A stretch of 7,532 nt of DNA from an uncultured Lachnospiraceae bacterium (GTDB lineage: Bacteria > Bacillota > Clostridia > Lachnospirales > Lachnospiraceae): NCBI GenBank assembly GCA_902797015.1, contig CADBRG010000060.1:1-7532 (forward strand), written 5' to 3'. The notes beneath the pieces are model-generated. The model did not search any database, was not told the origin of the DNA, and was given only the letters and a program-made list of their open reading frames with translations. Below are positions 5,454 through 7,532 of this stretch, piece by piece. The stretch's first letter is position 1. Every line of letters begins with the position of its first letter. A program made the position numbers and the translations under genes.

Positions 5454-7205
5454 TTACTTGATCTCGTGCACCACTCTTTCCACGTAAGATGTGTGCAGAA
5501 GCTCATGTGCCAGATGGCTTCCCGGCTCCTTCAGGAACTCATCATAAAGTGTGATGATATCCGGATTTTCATGTGACTTACGGATGGTGTTCGCCTCGTC
5601 AATGCTGTAGAGTGCTTTTGCTCTCTCTGCCGCAAGATCAACGGTATTGCGGATGTAGCCAGGCTGTCTCGGCTGACCGCCGCCGTTTACGCAGCCGCCC
5701 GGGCAGCCCATGATCTCGATGAAGGTATAATCCGCTTCGCCGCGTCTGATCTTCTCCATCAGAACCTTCGCGTTCTTTGTGCCGGATGCTACCGCAACCT
5801 TGACATCCAGATCGCCTACTTTGTAAGAAGCTTCCTTGATGCCTTCCATACCACGTACATCTACAAAATCAAGCTGCTGTAAGGTTTCACCTGTGATCTT
5901 TTCTACTGCGGTACGAAGCGCTGCTTCCATAACGCCGCCGGTTGCACCGAAGATCACCGCTGCACCTGTACCGGAGCCAAGCGGATGATCAAATCCTTCA
6001 TCCGGAAGGTCTTCATAACGGATGCCTGCCATACGGATCATCTTTGCAAGCTCACGTGTTGTGATGACATAATCTACGTCCGGTACGCCGGCACCGTCTT
6101 CATCGTCTCGAGTGATCTCGAACTTCTTCGCTGTACACGGCATTACACTGACAACGACCATATCCTTCTTGTCTACGCCGATCTTGTCCGCATAGTATGT
6201 TTTCGCAATCGCGCCGAACATCTGGTGCGGAGATTTGCAGGTAGAAAGATGCGGGATCAGATCCGGGAAGTAATGCTCGCAGAACTTAATCCAGCCCGGT
6301 GAACAGGATGTGATCATCGGCAGTACACCGCCGGTTGTTACACGCTGGATCAGCTCATTTGCCTCTTCCATGATCGTCAAGTCAGCTGCAAAGTTGGTAT
6401 CAAATACTGCATCAAATCCGAGTCTGCGCAGGGATGCTGCAAGCTTACCTTCTGCATTCGTACCGATCGGATAACCGAACTCTTCACCAAGTGCCGCACG
6501 AACTGCCGGTGACGGCTGTACTACGACATGCTTGGTCGGATCTGCGATCGCTGCGAATACGCCTGCTGTCGCATCCTTTTCATACAGTGCGCCGGTCGGG
6601 CAGACTGCGATACACTGACCACAGGAGATACAGGATGTCTCGCCCAGGCCTTTTTCAAACTGTGATCCGATGAAGGTTGCAAATCCACGATTGTTTGCGC
6701 CGATAACACCGATGCCCTGTACGTTTGCACAGGTTGCGGAGCAGCGACGGCAAAGGATACATTTGTTGTTGTCGCGGATCATATGCGGTGCGCTGTCATC
6801 GAGGTCATAAATGTTTCTCTCCCCCTGGAAGTAATCATCGTCATCGATCATGTACTCACGGCAGAGTGCCTGCAGCTCGCAGTTGCCGCTGCGTACGCAG
6901 GAGAGGCATTTCTTCTCATGGATTGAGAGGATCAGCTGCAGATTCTTTCTTCTGGATTCACGTACCTGCGGCGTATTGGTGAATACTTCCATGCCCTCAT
7001 TAACAGGGTATACGCAGGCGGTTACAAGTGTCTTCGCACCTTTTACTTCTACTACACACATTCTGCAGGCAGCGATCTCGTTGACATCCTTCAGATAACA
7101 CAATGTCGGGATCTCAACATTTGCTTTGCGGGCTGCTTCCAGAACAGTGGTTCCTTCCGGAACTGTCACTTCTATTCCATTCACTTTTAATGTTACATCA
7201 CTCAT
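5454..7205 (-). CDS. hydA: [FeFe]-hydrogenase catalytic subunit, NAD(P)-linked (HydA/HndD type)
   Basis: Catalyses H2 formation or oxidation at an H-cluster; with HydB/HndC-type partners it exchanges electrons with NAD(P)H, often together with ferredoxin (electron bifurcation). The 583 residues hold an N-terminal [2Fe-2S] domain (Cys36, 47, 50, 64), the His-ligated [4Fe-4S] motif (His96, Cys100, 103, 109), and two [4Fe-4S] sites (Cys149, 152, 155, 159 and 192, 195, 198, 202). H-cluster motifs follow: L1 TSCSPGW at 299-305, L2 MPCTAKKFE at 355-363 and L3 EIMGCPGGC at 497-505. The small-subunit-like domain fills about 520-580. No signal peptide, so cytoplasmic. L1 has Ser302 where many relatives have a second Cys. 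AGGAGG, 8 bases before the ATG at 7205, overlaps the upstream subunit's stop codon, indicating an operon. Bifurcating versus simple NAD(P)-linked function cannot be decided here. Confidence 0.95.
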   Translation of the reverse strand: MSDVTLKVNGIEVTVPEGTTVLEAARKANVEIPTLCYLKDVNEIAACRMCVVEVKGAKTLVTACVYPVNEGMEVFTNTPQVRESRRKNLQLILSIHEKKCLSCVRSGNCELQALCREYMIDDDDYFQGERNIYDLDDSAPHMIRDNNKCILCRRCSATCANVQGIGVIGANNRGFATFIGSQFEKGLGETSCISCGQCIAVCPTGALYEKDATAGVFAAIADPTKHVVVQPSPAVRAALGEEFGYPIGTNAEGKLAASLRRLGFDAVFDTNFAADLTIMEEANELIQRVTTGGVLPMITSCSPGWIKFCEHYFPDLIPHLSTCKSPHQMFGAIAKTYYADKIGVDKKDMVVVSVMPCTAKKFEITRDDEDGAGVPDVDYVITTRELAKMIRMAGIRYEDLPDEGFDHPLGSGTGAAVIFGATGGVMEAALRTAVEKITGETLQQLDFVDVRGMEGIKEASYKVGDLDVKVAVASGTKNAKVLMEKIRRGEADYTFIEIMGCPGGCVNGGGQPRQPGYIRNTVDLAAERAKALYSIDEANTIRKSHENPDIITLYDEFLKEPGSHLAHELLHTSYVERVVHEIK

Positions 7206-7213
7206 CAGGCAGC

Positions 7214-7219
7214 CCTCCT
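7214..7219 (-). promoter_or_regulatory. hydA ribosome binding site overlapping the upstream stop codon
   Basis: AGGAGG begins inside the TAG stop (7220-7218) of the upstream subunit and ends 8 bases before the hydA ATG. This tight arrangement favours coupled translation and matched amounts of the two hydrogenase subunits. Confidence 0.88.
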
Positions 7220-7532
7220 ATTTCGTATCAATCGCATCAAACTTACAGTTTGTTTTGCAGACACCGCACTTGATACATTTCGTCTGATCAATGACATGCG
7301 GCTCCTTGACAGTTCCTGTGATTGCGCCTGCCGGGCAGTTCTTCGCGCAAAGGGTACATCCCTTGCACTTGTCCGGATCGATTCTGTACTGCAGCAGGTC
7401 TTTGCAGACACCAGCCGGGCAGCATTTATCGACAACGTGTGCTTCATACTCATCACGGAAGTGCTTGATCGTAGACAGGATCGGATTCGGTGCTGTCTGT
7501 CCAAGTCCGCATGCAGAGTTTTCTTTTACATA
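7218..7532 (-). CDS. Hydrogenase flavoprotein subunit (HydB/HndC/NuoF-like), C-terminal 104 residues only
   Basis: Partner subunit that binds FMN and NAD(P)H and passes electrons through iron-sulfur clusters to the hydrogenase. Only the C-terminal end is in the window; the frame runs open from the right edge to the TAG at 7220-7218. The visible part begins with the end of the NuoF-type cluster domain (SACGLGQTAPNP at residues 6-17 of the fragment, then FRDEYEAH). A CC-P-x3-C cluster follows at 37-43, then a two-cluster ferredoxin domain (Cys56, 59, 62, 66 and Cys86, 89, 92, 96). That appended ferredoxin domain distinguishes hydrogenase- and formate-dehydrogenase-linked subunits from complex I NuoF. 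The usual SCGxCxPCRxG pattern is altered: only the first of its three cysteines remains. It lies directly before hydA in an operon. The FMN and NADH sites cannot be checked. Confidence 0.9.
   Translation of the reverse strand, partial: YVKENSACGLGQTAPNPILSTIKHFRDEYEAHVVDKCCPAGVCKDLLQYRIDPDKCKGCTLCAKNCPAGAITGTVKEPHVIDQTKCIKCGVCKTNCKFDAIDTK

Noticed and set aside
7205..7504. 99-codon minus-strand frame beginning at 7504
   Set aside because: It overlaps the HydB-like coding end in another frame. The HydB frame carries eight ferredoxin cysteines in correct spacing, whereas this one has no recognisable pattern.
1..7532. Mobile elements, CRISPR arrays, tRNA or rRNA genes, tandem repeats
   Set aside because: Looked for on both strands; no array-like repeats, transposase fragments, cloverleaf sequences or rRNA segments were seen.

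Overview
The window is a compact piece of an anaerobic Firmicutes chromosome. Gene content (a NAD(P)H-linked [FeFe]-hydrogenase, Rex, a eukaryotic-type NADP isocitrate dehydrogenase), strong AGGAGG-type ribosome binding sites and textbook sigma-A promoters suggest Clostridia, probably Lachnospiraceae. That placement is inference; no rRNA or marker gene is present. All six genes lie on the minus strand, so they are read from right to left, and there is no gene-free stretch over 300 bases.

In transcription order: (1) the C-terminal 104 codons of a HydB/HndC/NuoF-like flavoprotein subunit, cut by the right edge; (2) a complete 583-residue [FeFe]-hydrogenase catalytic subunit 12 bases downstream; (3) a 157-base spacer with a perfect TTGACA-N17-TATAAT promoter, a dyad over its -35 box and two hairpins in the leader; (4) icd, a homodimeric-type NADP isocitrate dehydrogenase; (5) an ABC-F ATPase starting 4 bases after the icd stop; (6) rex, with its own promoter whose -35 box overlaps the ABC-F stop codon and a Rex-like 18-bp operator; (7) an intrinsic terminator; (8) nnr, the bifunctional NAD(P)H-hydrate repair enzyme, lacking only its C-terminal end at the left edge.

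Five of the six genes concern pyridine nucleotides. The hydrogenase exchanges electrons among H2, NAD(P)H and probably ferredoxin. Icd makes NADPH and 2-oxoglutarate. Rex senses NADH/NAD+. Nnr repairs damaged NAD(P)H. The ABC-F factor, which acts on the ribosome, is the odd one and appears to be co-transcribed with icd. The most interesting points are the related TTG-N12-CAA dyads over the -35 boxes of rex and icd (a possible small Rex regulon), the hairpin at the predicted 5' end of the icd mRNA, the terminator just ahead of the nnr ribosome binding site, and altered cysteine patterns in both hydrogenase subunits. I see no CRISPR array, mobile element, tRNA or rRNA, and no clear evidence of an undescribed system.
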